A stretch of DNA of 64,000 nt from G016234445 sp964438865 (GCA_964438865.1 CAYTMI010000005.1:62001-126000); one strand, 5' to 3'; positions 39,166 to 47,501 are shown, numbered from the stretch's first letter. Notes: generated from the sequence alone by a model not told the origin. Numbers and translations are program-made.

Positions 39166-40959
39166 ATGCCTCAGTCCACGGGAAGTCAATCACGCCCACG
39201 ATTCCCTGCCCCGCGCTGGCTCGCCTGCGCCGCCCTCCTCCTAGCGGCCGGGCTGATTGCCCTTGCCGCCGACCGCCCATCCCCCGCGCACGCGGTCTGT
39301 GGCGGCAACCCCGACGAGGTTCAGGATCTCTGGTCCATCACCGAGCCCGCTGGCTCCAGCTTCTTCGCCCAGGGTCCCGCGCCGCTGCGCGTCACCCTGA
39401 GCATTCGAGGCGGCGTGGTCAGCTTTCCCACCGACGAGATCGTCACCGTTCTGGACTGGGGCGACGGCTCCGGATCGTCGGTGGTCGCGACTGTACCGTG
39501 CGGCGACGGGGAGACCTCGTTCTGGCCGGAGCAGGGCCTGACCCACACCTACACCCTTCCCGGTGAGTACTCTCCCATGTGGACGATCGCATCAACTGAC
39601 CCCGAAATCCCGTTCAGCTTCACTTTCCAGGCGTTCGGCGTCCAGGTCAGCGCGGCCCAGGAACCAACCGCGGTGCCGCCGCCGACGCCCACGGAGGCGG
39701 CCGCCACGCCGACACCGCTGCCGCCGCAGTCCACGCCGACTCCCGGCGCGGAGCCGACGCCGCCACCCGCGGCCGGTTCGACCGCCGTGCCGTCAGCGAC
39801 GGCATCACCTTCTTCGTCAACGCAGCCGCCGACGGCTGTCGCCCCCGGGACCGGCACCACCGCCACCGCCACCTCCTCACCAGCGGCCGGGACCACCCCC
39901 TCCCCAACCGCGTCACCTCCGGCCGCCACAGGTGACGAAGAGCCCCCGAACCCCGCCGTCCCAGAGTTCGCCGCCGCCCTCCCCGAGATCCAGGACATCC
40001 CCACCGACCCCGACGTCGTCGCCACGAACATCATCATCGCCGGGTTCACCGTCTGGGTGCTCTTCACCTCGGTCCTCCTCAACCAGGTCCTCCAGGACAA
40101 CCGCGGGGAGGTCGAACGGCGGACATCCTGGCTCCGTCCCCGGCAGTGGCGGCTCACGCGATGGGCCTTCCGCGGCGGGGGCAGCCGGAACCGCCTGCAT
40201 GAAGCCGCGCAACTGCTGGGCGTCCTTGCCATCACCGGCGCCATCTACACGCTTGCAGAGCCCGGCTTCGGGCTGAACCGCCAGGTGGCCATCCTCTTCG
40301 TCAGCGTCGTGGCCGGCGTCGGCATCGTTTCCTATGCGGTTTCCGGCGTCGAAGCCCGCGCGATCCGCCGCATCGCCGGCGCCCCCGCAGCCGTCAGGCC
40401 CTATGCCGCCACCATCGCCGTCGCCGCGGTTTCGCTCCTCGTGACGAAGCTGTTCGACCTCCGTCCCGGGATCGTCTACGGCTTTATCGCCTCCACCACG
40501 CTCCTCGCCGCCGCCGGCCCGGACCGTAACCAGGCAGGGAGGATCGCGGCCCGGCCGGTGCTGGCGAGCCTGGCCATCGCCGTTGCCGCCTGGCTGGCGG
40601 TGGGTCCGTTGCGGTCGGCCTCGGCCGGCTCCGAATCGTGGCTGCTCGCGGTCGCCGAATCCACGGCGGTCATCGTCTGCGTCGGCGGTATCGAAGGGGC
40701 GGTGTTCGCCATGATCCCGGTCGCCGAAACCGATGGCGGGAAGCTCTACCGCTGGAACCGCGCCGCCTGGTTCGCCATCACCTTGCCCGCGGTGTTCCTC
40801 ATGTGGCACGTGCTCTTCGGCCGCGAACAGGCCTACTTCTCCGGCCTCCGCGAAGCCCAGTCGATGACCGTCGTCGTGGTCTTCGCCGCCTACAGCCTCC
40901 TGACCATCGCCGCCTGGGCCTATTTCCACTTCCGTTCCGAACCCGCCGCCGCGGAATGA
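39166..40959 (+). CDS. Secreted PKD-like domain plus Pro/Thr linker plus polytopic membrane domain protein
   Basis: Protein of 597 aa. The signal peptide ends around AHA (residue 43). Residues ~45-160 form a PKD-like beta domain: VLDWGDGSGSS and LTHTYTLPGEYSPMW match the WxFGDG...HTYxxPGxY pattern, with a Cys in each half. A Pro/Thr/Ala-rich linker (about 165-265) follows, then about eight membrane helices to the C-terminus (NIIIAGFTVWVLFTSVLL, LLGVLAITGAIYTLAEPGFGL and others). ATG 39166; a TAGCAT box lies 14 bases upstream. The linker recalls the Thr-Pro protein at 34-35 kb. Possibly a surface sensor or transporter; no function assigned. Confidence 0.78.
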   Translation: MPQSTGSQSRPRFPAPRWLACAALLLAAGLIALAADRPSPAHAVCGGNPDEVQDLWSITEPAGSSFFAQGPAPLRVTLSIRGGVVSFPTDEIVTVLDWGDGSGSSVVATVPCGDGETSFWPEQGLTHTYTLPGEYSPMWTIASTDPEIPFSFTFQAFGVQVSAAQEPTAVPPPTPTEAAATPTPLPPQSTPTPGAEPTPPPAAGSTAVPSATASPSSSTQPPTAVAPGTGTTATATSSPAAGTTPSPTASPPAATGDEEPPNPAVPEFAAALPEIQDIPTDPDVVATNIIIAGFTVWVLFTSVLLNQVLQDNRGEVERRTSWLRPRQWRLTRWAFRGGGSRNRLHEAAQLLGVLAITGAIYTLAEPGFGLNRQVAILFVSVVAGVGIVSYAVSGVEARAIRRIAGAPAAVRPYAATIAVAAVSLLVTKLFDLRPGIVYGFIASTTLLAAAGPDRNQAGRIAARPVLASLAIAVAAWLAVGPLRSASAGSESWLLAVAESTAVIVCVGGIEGAVFAMIPVAETDGGKLYRWNRAAWFAITLPAVFLMWHVLFGREQAYFSGLREAQSMTVVVVFAAYSLLTIAAWAYFHFRSEPAAAE

Positions 40960-40962
40960 CCG

Positions 40963-41008
40963 CCCCCCTCGCCCATCGCAATGGGAGAGGGGAGGGGGTG
41001 AGGGTCCC
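40963..41008. repeat. R1 hairpin repeat, copy 3 (diverged)
   Basis: CCCCCTCGCCCAT-n-ATGGGAGAGGGGAGGGGGTGAGGG. The stem is CTCGCCCAT/ATGGGAGAG with a G-U pair. It sits between the membrane protein stop and the MaoC pair promoter. Confidence 0.75.
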
Positions 41009-41049
41009 TTGCATTTGTGGCGCGACCGCCCGGCGGGTACATTTCGGTC

Positions 41050-41514
41050 ATGCCCGAGGCTTCGCTGATCACCGATGAAGTCCGCGCCCTCGTGGGGACC
41101 GCCACCGCGCCCGTGCGCGCCCAGCTCTCCCGCCGGTCAGTCGAACGCGCGATGGACACGTTCCTCGGGATGCGCCACCCGCCGGCGCCGGAGGAAGGCC
41201 AACGCGCCCCCGGCTACGCTCTCGCCGCGCTCGAACCGGAACCGGAGCGCGTCGAACTCCCCAACCTGATGCCCAACTCGCTCCTGATCAGCAACGAATG
41301 GCAGTTCGAACGGCCGCTCGTCGTCGGCGAGGAAGTCACGATGGTCACCCGGATCGGCGATATCAACGAACGCTTCGGCGGCCGCTTCGGCTACAGCATC
41401 TACTTCCGCAGCGACGTCGAGTTCAGCGACGCATCCGGCGCCATCATCGCCCGCAGCGTCAGGACGATGATGCAGTACAACGCCGCCGACGCCCGAGACG
41501 GGGGCGAAGAATGA
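41050..41514 (+). CDS. MaoC-like dehydratase, N-terminal half-type subunit (FAS1-like dehydratase domain)
   Basis: Protein of 154 aa with a hot-dog fold of the FAS1/HTD N-terminal type (ALEPEPERVELPNLMPNSLL, then NEWQFERPLVVGEEVTMVTRIGDI). ATG 41050 lies six bases after TACATT (41038-41043), leaderless type. The stop overlaps the next start as ATGA, so it is translated together with the second MaoC gene. In related two-gene hydratases one subunit supplies substrate-binding and the other the hydratase motif; this one lacks an obvious MaoC catalytic Asp/His signature and is likely the structural partner. Confidence 0.83.
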   Translation: MPEASLITDEVRALVGTATAPVRAQLSRRSVERAMDTFLGMRHPPAPEEGQRAPGYALAALEPEPERVELPNLMPNSLLISNEWQFERPLVVGEEVTMVTRIGDINERFGGRFGYSIYFRSDVEFSDASGAIIARSVRTMMQYNAADARDGGEE

Positions 41515-41930
41515 CCGTCGCCGCTGCCACCCTCCACGAAGGCGACGATCTCCCCCCCGTCACCATCACCCCGGACCTTGCGATGGCGATCCGCTACAGC
41601 GGCCTGACCTGGGTCTTCGTCCCCTTCTTCTATGACATCGAAGCCGCCCGCGCCCAGGGCATGCCCGGCACCCTCGTCCCCGGGCCCATCAAGCTCGGCC
41701 TCATCGAGCGCGTGATCGAAGAATGGCTCGGCGACGCCGGCTTCGTCCGCCACGTCCGCGCCGCCCATCGCCGCCCCGACATCACCGGCCGCCCGATCAC
41801 CATCCTCGGCCGCGTCGCCCGGGTGTTCGATGCGGACGGCAAGCGCCGCGCCGACCTCGAAATCATCATCCAGAACGACCAGGGCGAGCCCTCCGTCCGC
41901 GGCTTCGCCACCATCGAATTCTTCCCCTGA
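41511..41930 (+). CDS. MaoC-like dehydratase, C-terminal half-type subunit
   Basis: Protein of 139 aa, hot-dog fold. ITPDLAMAIRYSGLTWVFVPFFYDIEAARAQG, then VPGPIKLGLIERVIEEWLG, matches MaoC/acyl dehydratases of the two-subunit kind, where the usual ASGDxNPIHxDxxxA hydration motif is replaced by the YSGLTWxxxPFFYDxxxA variant. A His-rich central strand (RHVRAAHRRPDI) and FGxATIEFFP end follow. It overlaps the preceding gene by four bases. Likely an enoyl-CoA hydratase heteromer with its neighbour; substrate unknown. Confidence 0.85.
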   Translation: MTVAAATLHEGDDLPPVTITPDLAMAIRYSGLTWVFVPFFYDIEAARAQGMPGTLVPGPIKLGLIERVIEEWLGDAGFVRHVRAAHRRPDITGRPITILGRVARVFDADGKRRADLEIIIQNDQGEPSVRGFATIEFFP

Positions 41931-42005
41931 CCACGCCCTCCCCCTCCGAACCGCGACCGTAAGGAAGCGCGCGGTGCGTCTGCCCTCCGCAGGTCCCCGC
42001 GGCTG

Positions 42006-42042
42006 GATCCGTACCGCGACCGGCACGGAGCGGCGTCCCCTC
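42006..42042. repeat. R2 dispersed repeat, copy 2
   Basis: GATCCGTACCGCGACCGGCA followed by CGGAGCGGCGTCCCCTCC, in the 194-bp gap before the HSL-type esterase. The gap also holds a TAGACT box (about 42087-42092) that may be the -10 of that gene. Confidence 0.8.
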
Positions 42043-42124
42043 CTCCCTCCTCCCACCCGGAGTGCGATAGTCAACCGCCACAGGTAGACTCCCCCCCCCA
42101 CCCCTCTCGAAACGGAGCCCGCCC

Positions 42125-43060
42125 TTGGACGCACAGGTAGAAGCCCTTCTCCAGATGATGAAAGCCCAGGCACAGGCCACCGGCGCCCCCGCCATGTGGA
42201 CCCTCCCCGCCGCTGTCGCCCGGGCCGGCGCCGAACAGTCGTTCACCGCCTTCAACCAGCCCATGCCCGAAGGCGTCGCCATCCTCGACCGCACGGTTCC
42301 CGGCCCGGCCGGGGAGATCCCGGTGAAGGTGTTCGCGCCGCGAGGCAGCGGGCCGTTTCCCCTCCTCGTCTACATCCACGGCGGCGGCTGGGTGATCGGC
42401 AGCCCGGCCACACACCAGAAGCTCTGCGCCGAACTGGCACTGGGCGCCGGCGTCGCCGTGGTCAGCCTCGACTACCGCCTCGCGCCCGAGCATCCCGCCC
42501 CGGCCGCGCTTGACGACTGTGTCGCCGCCACCACCTGGATCGTCGCGAACGCGTTCCAGTTCAACGCCGATGGCTCCCGCTTCGCGATTGGCGGCGACAG
42601 CGCCGGCGGCAACCTCACCGCCGCGGCCTGCCAGCGCCTTCGCGACGCCGGCGGCCCCAGCCCGAGGCTCCAGTTACTCCTCTACGGCGCCTTCGACACC
42701 GACCTCACCCGCCCGTCCTACCTCCGCAACGGCGAAGGGAAGATCCTCGAGATGGACGCGATGAAGTGGTTCTGGGGCCACTACCTCTCCGGCGGCGCCG
42801 ACCCGAAGGACCCGGGCATCTCCCCCGCCCGTGGCAACCTCGCCGGGCTGCCCCCCGCCCACCTCATCGTCGGCACCCTCGACCCGCTCCACGACGACTC
42901 GGTCGACTACTCAGCGAAGCTGAAGGCCGCCGGCGTCCCCGCGACGCTCAGCGTCTACGAAGACATGCCCCACGTCTTCCTCCAGTTGACGGCGATGCTC
43001 GATGCGGCGAAGCGTGGCGTGGCCGAATGTTGCGCTGCCCTCAAGCAAGCCCTCGCCTGA
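42125..43060 (+). CDS. Alpha/beta hydrolase, hormone-sensitive-lipase family esterase
   Basis: Esterase/lipase of 311 aa starting at TTG 42125 (ACGGAG upstream; the first ATG in frame would remove part of the N-terminal cap helix). HSL motif HGGGW at residues 85-89, nucleophile Ser159 in GGDSAGGN, Asp253 in GTLDPLHDD and His283 in MPHVFLQ: a complete triad. The N-terminal 50 residues form the cap seen in HSL enzymes. No signal peptide, so cytoplasmic. Hydrolyses short- to medium-chain esters in most relatives. It is convergent with the MFS gene, 7 bp away. Confidence 0.93.
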   Translation: MDAQVEALLQMMKAQAQATGAPAMWTLPAAVARAGAEQSFTAFNQPMPEGVAILDRTVPGPAGEIPVKVFAPRGSGPFPLLVYIHGGGWVIGSPATHQKLCAELALGAGVAVVSLDYRLAPEHPAPAALDDCVAATTWIVANAFQFNADGSRFAIGGDSAGGNLTAAACQRLRDAGGPSPRLQLLLYGAFDTDLTRPSYLRNGEGKILEMDAMKWFWGHYLSGGADPKDPGISPARGNLAGLPPAHLIVGTLDPLHDDSVDYSAKLKAAGVPATLSVYEDMPHVFLQLTAMLDAAKRGVAECCAALKQALA

Positions 43061-43067
43061 AGCAGCC

Positions 43068-44294
43068 CTACCCGGCCGCTGCCTCCGTGACCACGGCCAC
43101 ACCCGCCGCCCGGAGCCGGTTCGCCCGCCCCCAGAGCACCAGCAGTGGCGGCATCAGGACGAGGAAGTACGCCGCCGAGAAGATAAACGCAGCCTTCAGC
43201 GAGATCCCGTCAGCGAAGAACCCCAGCGCCGGTTCGAAGAACGCGACCTGGAAAGCGAAGAGCAACTGCATGAGGCTCAGCACGGTCGCCCGCTGGCTGC
43301 TGTCGATCCGCTGGTTGAGGTAGCCGTCGATCGCTGGCCGCGTGAGCCCCGCCATCAGTGAACTGAGCCCGAAGAATCCGAACGCCGCGGTCGACTGGAT
43401 CCCGGCGAGCCCGCCGTAGGAGATGACGATCGCCGCGCCGGCGGTGGCCAACAGCGGCCCCACCCCCATCCGCGCCGACACCCGGAATGCCACCAGCGCC
43501 GCGATCACGGAGATCAGCCGGAGCGGCGCCTGGTAGACCCCGAAGAGCACGTTGCTGACGTCGTGTTCGATAAGGAATGGCTGGATGAGGACCACCGGCC
43601 CGAACGTCCCCGCCAGCAGCACGGAGCCCGTGAGCAGCGTGTACCGCACCTGCGGGTTGTTCCAGGCGAAGCGCACGGCGCCCGAAAGGTTCGCCCAGTA
43701 GCGCTTCGCCTCGCGCTCGATCGCGGGTTCGTGCATCGTCAGCGCGAGGACGGCCGCCAGCAGCGGCGGGATCGCCCCAATCTTCGTCACCGTGCCCAGT
43801 CCCAGCCATCCGCCCAGCACGCCGCCGAGGGTGATGCCGGCCATCCCCGCAACCAGCCGTATCGCGAAGGCGCGCCCCGCGACCTTCTGGAAACGCGTCT
43901 CTTCCCCGGATTCCTTGAGCGAATCGTAGGCAAGCGCCTGGTCCGCGCCCGACATCATCGACATCGCCACGGCCCACAGCATGTAGTCAGCGAAGAGCAT
44001 CCAGTAGTTCTGGGTGAAGCCGAACCCGAGGACGGTGGCGGAAAAGAGCAGTCCGCCGAGAGCCATCACCCGGCGCCGGCCGATCTGGTCCGCGAGCGCT
44101 CCCGTCGGCGCCTGGAGCACCGCGACGAGCAGCCAGAAGGGCATGTCCATCGCCAGGATCCACTTCAGTTCGAGCCCGCGGTCCTCCATCAGGTATTTGA
44201 TCCAGACACCCGCCCAGAGCGCGAAGTCCATCAGGAACCCGTAGGCGAAGAACAGGCGGATGTTGCGGGCGGTGATCCGGGACTTCGCTTCCAT
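43068..44294 (-). CDS. MFS transporter
   Basis: Protein of 408 aa with 12 predicted helices. The loop-2 motif is ALADQIGRRRVMALGG, and an internal YWANLSGAVRFAWNNPQVRY stretch marks the central loop. TM segments such as LVAGMAGITLGGVLGGWLG (motif C-like) suggest an exporter of the small-molecule or drug type. ATG 44294 is 12 bases after a TAGGCT box (minus). The terminator of the upstream Yip1-like gene (44339-44371) separates their transcripts. Substrate unknown. Confidence 0.88.
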   Translation of the reverse strand: MEAKSRITARNIRLFFAYGFLMDFALWAGVWIKYLMEDRGLELKWILAMDMPFWLLVAVLQAPTGALADQIGRRRVMALGGLLFSATVLGFGFTQNYWMLFADYMLWAVAMSMMSGADQALAYDSLKESGEETRFQKVAGRAFAIRLVAGMAGITLGGVLGGWLGLGTVTKIGAIPPLLAAVLALTMHEPAIEREAKRYWANLSGAVRFAWNNPQVRYTLLTGSVLLAGTFGPVVLIQPFLIEHDVSNVLFGVYQAPLRLISVIAALVAFRVSARMGVGPLLATAGAAIVISYGGLAGIQSTAAFGFFGLSSLMAGLTRPAIDGYLNQRIDSSQRATVLSLMQLLFAFQVAFFEPALGFFADGISLKAAFIFSAAYFLVLMPPLLVLWGRANRLRAAGVAVVTEAAAG

Positions 44295-44338
44295 GACAGT
44301 CGGATCAGCCTACGGCAACCGTGCTGGCGAGCAAAGCG

Positions 44339-44371
44339 AAAACGCCCGGACGGGACGTGTCCCGCCGGGCG
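44339..44371 (-). terminator. Intrinsic terminator of the Yip1-like gene
   Basis: Read on the minus strand: a 13-bp GC stem (arms 44343-44356 and 44359-44371, one bulged base) directly followed by TTTTCGCTTT (44333-44342). It is located 3' of the Yip1-like gene and upstream of the MFS gene start. Confidence 0.8.
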
Positions 44372-44410
44372 CTGGTTGCTGGTGGACTCCCGGGGCTGTC
44401 CCCGGGGGCC

Positions 44411-45019
44411 TCAGGAGATGTCGAGCAGCGTCGAGAAGATGCCCGCGCCGATCGGGACGTCGCCGTCGCTGGTCATGCCAAGGGCGATGAACCCGAGGAC
44501 GGCCACGGCTACGACCATGCCCGCGGCACAGGCCATCACCACCTGCTTGGACTCGGCGCCACTCGCGGACTGGGCCGCGTAGATCGCCATGACGAACGAG
44601 AGCGATATCGGGACCAGTGCGAAGACCGGCCACAGCATCGGGATGAACATGAGGATGGAAAGGGCGAAGGGAGCCGCCGCGTATCCCATCGTCCGGGTCA
44701 GCGCCTGCAGGTCGACCTGCACCTTGTACACCTGGACCAGCACGACATACACCACCAGGATCATCCCGACGCCGTACATCACGGCGGTGAAGATCGTCCC
44801 CAGGATGACCGTGTTGAGGAAGGCGCCGTCGAGTTCGATGAACTCCGACGGGACGACCTGCCAGTAGAGGAAGGCCCCCAGCCCGGCCAGCAGACAGCTT
44901 ATTGCCGCCACGACCACCGCCGGGATCAGTTCGTTCGCATCGTCCCGGACTTCGTCGAACACCGTCGTGTCGAGCCGGGCCATGCGCATTACGTGGTTCA
45001 TCATCTTGTTCGGGTCCAT
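44411..45019 (-). CDS. Yip1-domain-like integral membrane protein
   Basis: Protein of 202 aa. A short N-terminal amphipathic region (MMNHVMRMARLDTTVFDEVRDD) is followed by five hydrophobic helices (VVVAAISCLLAGLGAFLYW, TIFTAVMYGVGMILVVYVVL, and others). The pattern FDEVRDDxxxxxxAxxVVxxxxLLxGLG and the central RTMGYAAAPFALSIL resemble bacterial YIP1-family proteins. ATG 45019 follows AGGAGGATTGC. A clear intrinsic terminator ends the transcript. Role unknown; family members are poorly characterised. Confidence 0.85.
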   Translation of the reverse strand: MDPNKMMNHVMRMARLDTTVFDEVRDDANELIPAVVVAAISCLLAGLGAFLYWQVVPSEFIELDGAFLNTVILGTIFTAVMYGVGMILVVYVVLVQVYKVQVDLQALTRTMGYAAAPFALSILMFIPMLWPVFALVPISLSFVMAIYAAQSASGAESKQVVMACAAGMVVAVAVLGFIALGMTSDGDVPIGAGIFSTLLDIS

Positions 45020-45146
45020 GCAATCCTCCTGAGCGCGTACGGGCTGGCGGCCAAGCCGCTCGACCGCCGAGTCGCCAGTCGGGCGCACTATAGCACCTTT
45101 GTAAAGTGATGCGAAAGCGAATATTCGCGTGAACATTTAATCCCGG

Positions 45147-45866
45147 TCAGAGCGGCCGTTTTCCCGCCATCCCCGGCCGCCGCGGATACCGCTCCCCCGT
45201 GGGCGCCGTCCTCCTCAGTACCGCCACGGTCACCTGGGCCGCGACTTCAGGCCGCATCGGCCGCGCCTCCACGAATTCGCAGCCAAGCGCAGCCATCGCC
45301 CCGGCCGCCGCATCCACTTCTCCTGGCAACGCCGACCCCTTGGGCAGCGCCAGCGTCCCCCCAACGGCGCAGAGCGGCGCCGTGTATTCGAGGAGTTCCC
45401 GCAGTGGAGCCACCGCGCGGGCGGTGACCGCCTCGCAGGCGTCGCGCAATGGCCCCCGGCCGGCATCCTCGGCGCGGACGGCATGGACCGTCACGTTCGC
45501 CAGCCCCAGTTCCGCGGCCATCTCTTCCAGCAGCCGGGCCCGCTTCTGTAGCGGCTCGACCAGGTGCACGCGGGTGGCCGGGAGCACCGCCGCCGCCACC
45601 ATCCCCGGGTAACCGCCCCCGCTCCCGACGTCGGCGAGCACCGCGGCACTGACGATTTCGGGGCACAGGCGCAACAGTTCCAGCGACTCGGCATACTGGC
45701 GGCGGACCATCTCCCCCGGCGCCACCGAGGTCACCCGGACCCGCGGCGCGGCCGCCTCCACCAGGACCGCGTGCCGCTGAAGCAGCGGCAGCCACCGTCC
45801 CGGCGCGGCGAACGCCGGGAACAGCCCGGGCAAGTCATCCCATTCCAGCGATGCGGCGGCGCACAT
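45147..45866 (-). CDS. rsmG: 16S rRNA (guanine527-N7)-methyltransferase RsmG
   Basis: SAM-dependent methyltransferase of 239 aa that modifies G527 of 16S rRNA. SAM-binding motif I is VLADVGSGGGYPGM (about residues 77-90). RKR-type motifs are present in LVEPLQKRARLL, and ARAVAPLRELLEY with LALPKGS matches the GidB family. ATG 45866 is chosen as the start: the codons beyond it overlap the greA promoter. The usual neighbour mnmG is not here. It is divergent from greA with only 28 bp between start codons. Confidence 0.92.
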   Translation of the reverse strand: MCAAASLEWDDLPGLFPAFAAPGRWLPLLQRHAVLVEAAAPRVRVTSVAPGEMVRRQYAESLELLRLCPEIVSAAVLADVGSGGGYPGMVAAAVLPATRVHLVEPLQKRARLLEEMAAELGLANVTVHAVRAEDAGRGPLRDACEAVTARAVAPLRELLEYTAPLCAVGGTLALPKGSALPGEVDAAAGAMAALGCEFVEARPMRPEVAAQVTVAVLRRTAPTGERYPRRPGMAGKRPL

Positions 45867-45894
45867 ACGGTGGCAATGATGATAAGCTGAACCC
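45867..45894. promoter_or_regulatory. 28-bp divergent promoter region rsmG/greA with overlapping -10 boxes
   Basis: Plus-strand TAAGCT at 45883-45888 ends six bases before greA ATG 45895; minus-strand TATCAT (45879-45884) lies 12 bases before rsmG ATG 45866. The two -10 elements share two bases, so RNA polymerase cannot occupy both at once, and both transcripts would be (nearly) leaderless. Confidence 0.6.
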
Positions 45895-46719
45895 ATGACA
45901 TTGGACGCCGGGCCGGAACGCCCTAGCAACGTCACCCTCCACACTGCCCTTCACGACTACATCGCGTCGCTCAAGCCTGAGCAGCGGCTCGGTTCCGCCA
46001 CGTCCTACGTCGAACGCTACGTCGACCGGGTTGGCCGGGACTTCATGGTCGCCACCCTCTCCGGGAGCCGCGTCGAAGGCTACGCCGAACACTGGATCAA
46101 GCCGACCGACCCGGCCGCCGCCGAACAGGTGCAGGCACTCAAGGCCTGGTTCGCCTTCCTCAAGAAGAAGAACTACACCGTCCAGAACTTCGGCATCCAC
46201 ATCCGCGTCCGCAAAGTCGCCGGCCGCACCACCGGCTCTGAAGTCCGGCTCGAAGAAGCGCCAGTCGAAATGACCGCCGAGGGCCTCGGCGCGCTCAGGC
46301 AGGAACTCGAAGAACTCAACCGTCTCAAGCCCGAACTCGTCGCCGCCATCACTGCCGCCCGCGAAGACAAGGACTTCCGCGAAAACGCCCCCCTCGATGC
46401 CGCCCGCGAAGCCCTCGCCTTCCAAGACCAGCGCGTCAAGCAGATCGAAGCGGCCCTCAAGCGCGCCGTCGTCGTCGAATCCAGTATCGATGACAAGGCA
46501 GTGGTCGGCTCGATGGTCACAGTCGAACGGCTCGACACCGGGATGGAAGCGACCTACAAGCTCGTCAGCGCCAACGAAGCGAGCGGCGCCGAGAAGAAGA
46601 TCTCGGTCGAGTCGCCGGTGGGCAAACAGCTCCTCGGCAAACGCGCCGGCGATGAAGTGAAGGTGTCGGCGCCGAGCGGGGCGATCGAATATCGCGTCAA
46701 GCTCGTCAAACAGCCCTAG
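45895..46719 (+). CDS. Transcription elongation factor GreA/GreB family, with N-terminal DNA-binding-like extension
   Basis: Protein of 274 aa, against about 158 in ordinary GreA. Residues ~120-274 are GreA: a coiled-coil start (VEMTAEGLGALRQELEELNRL), the tip with acidic residues (AAREDKDFRENAPLDAARE) that reaches the RNA polymerase active site, then the FKBP-like C-terminal domain (VVGSMVTVERLDTG, ESPVGKQLLGKRAGDEV). Residues ~10-110 form an extra helical domain (LHTALHDYIASLKPEQRLG, then LKAWFAFLKKKNYTVQNFG), similar in pattern to SAM-like core-binding domains of tyrosine recombinases. Leaderless-type start (TAAGCT six bases away). Function of the extension is unknown. Confidence 0.88.
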   Translation: MTLDAGPERPSNVTLHTALHDYIASLKPEQRLGSATSYVERYVDRVGRDFMVATLSGSRVEGYAEHWIKPTDPAAAEQVQALKAWFAFLKKKNYTVQNFGIHIRVRKVAGRTTGSEVRLEEAPVEMTAEGLGALRQELEELNRLKPELVAAITAAREDKDFRENAPLDAAREALAFQDQRVKQIEAALKRAVVVESSIDDKAVVGSMVTVERLDTGMEATYKLVSANEASGAEKKISVESPVGKQLLGKRAGDEVKVSAPSGAIEYRVKLVKQP

Positions 46720-46895
46720 CTGTCACCCACTCTAAGAACCGCCCTGACGAACCGCACTCCAGCCGCCGTTACTGAAGGCAGGGCCGCCACCGCCACGCGC
46801 CCGAATCCCGGGGTCTCTCCTTCGGGGGATGCGGGTTTTCCCCGCTGCTGGCAGCCGCCGATCCTCACGCATACTCCCCGGCGGAGGGTAAGACC

Positions 46896-47171
46896 ATGCT
46901 TGTTAAGGGTGACGCCAAGTGCCTGCATTGCGGATTTGTGACTGGCCCGTGGGTTGGCGGGAAGGGTGCCGCCATCACCTTGCAGGGCCTCGACGCGGCC
47001 AAACGCCCCGCCGGCGCTGACCTCACCGCCCTCGTCCGCTGCGCCCGCTGCGATGGTCCCGTCTTCCTCGACGATGCCGACCCCGTCGTGTCGGGCCACC
47101 GCCTTCGCCGCATCCAGCGCCTGCGCGAACAGATCGCGGCCTTCGACGCCCGCCGCCCTCGCGCCGCCTAG
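46896..47171 (+). CDS. Small two-Cys-pair zinc-ribbon protein
   Basis: Protein of 91 aa starting ATG 46896 after GGAGGGTAAGACC. It has Cys pairs at CLHCG (residues 9-12) and CARCD (about 50-53), spaced about 38 residues apart, with a C-terminal basic helix (RLRRIQRLREQIAAFDARRPR). Such a layout suggests a zinc ribbon that could bind RNA, DNA or a protein partner. No known family. The 176 bp upstream has two adjacent GC hairpins (around 46806-46831 and 46829-46850). Confidence 0.7.
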   Translation: MLVKGDAKCLHCGFVTGPWVGGKGAAITLQGLDAAKRPAGADLTALVRCARCDGPVFLDDADPVVSGHRLRRIQRLREQIAAFDARRPRAA

Positions 47172-47205
47172 TACTTCCGGAAGAAACTTCGCGACCGTTC
47201 AGGAC
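47171..47205. repeat. R3 palindromic element, copy 2
   Basis: TACTTCCGGAAG followed by AAACTTCGCGACCGTTCAGG. It shares the GCGACCGTTC core with the copy at 52268 and lies about 20 bp before R1 copy 4. Its arms pair less well than those of the other two copies. Confidence 0.5.
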
Positions 47206-47223
47206 CGCCCCCGGGTCCGTTGC

Positions 47224-47275
47224 GCCCCTCTCCCGCGAAGTTGTGCAGACCGGAGAGAGAGGTTGGGGGTGAGGG
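47224..47275. repeat. R1 hairpin repeat, copy 4 (long loop)
   Basis: CCCCTCTCCCG followed by an enlarged loop (CGAAGTTGTGCAGAC) and CGGAGAGAGAGGTTGGGGGTGAGGG. It is the most diverged copy and the only one with a loop insertion. Confidence 0.75.
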
Positions 47276-47333
47276 CGCAGGGCTACGGATCGCTCGCTGA
47301 GTTTCGCAACTGAGTGCTAACCCCCCAGGCGAA

Positions 47334-47447
47334 TTAACAGCAGTCGTCCTTGTACCCGCAGCGCCGGCACACCGCCAGGCGCGACCCCTTGATATCGGCC
47401 AGTAACTCCCCGCAACGGGGGCAAGTCTGCAAGGGCAACGCCGCCAT
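47334..47447 (-). CDS. 37-aa zinc-ribbon microprotein
   Basis: Short gene (38 codons) starting ATG 47447 and ending TAA at 47334-47336. It encodes two tight Cys pairs, CPRCG at residues 9-13 and CRRCGYKDDCC at 27-37, separated by GELLADIKGSRLAV. This is a minimal zinc ribbon ending directly in Cys-Cys. Codons show the local G/C third-position preference. It is transcribed divergently from the structured leader/cupredoxin, 54 bp from the TTGACA box. No family assignment, but four spaced Cys in 37 aa are unlikely to be chance. Confidence 0.65.
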   Translation of the reverse strand: MAALPLQTCPRCGELLADIKGSRLAVCRRCGYKDDCC

Positions 47448-47501
47448 AGACCCTTTGTCCCACGAATTCGCCCCGAAATCAAGCGAGAAGTGCTAATCCG
47501 C

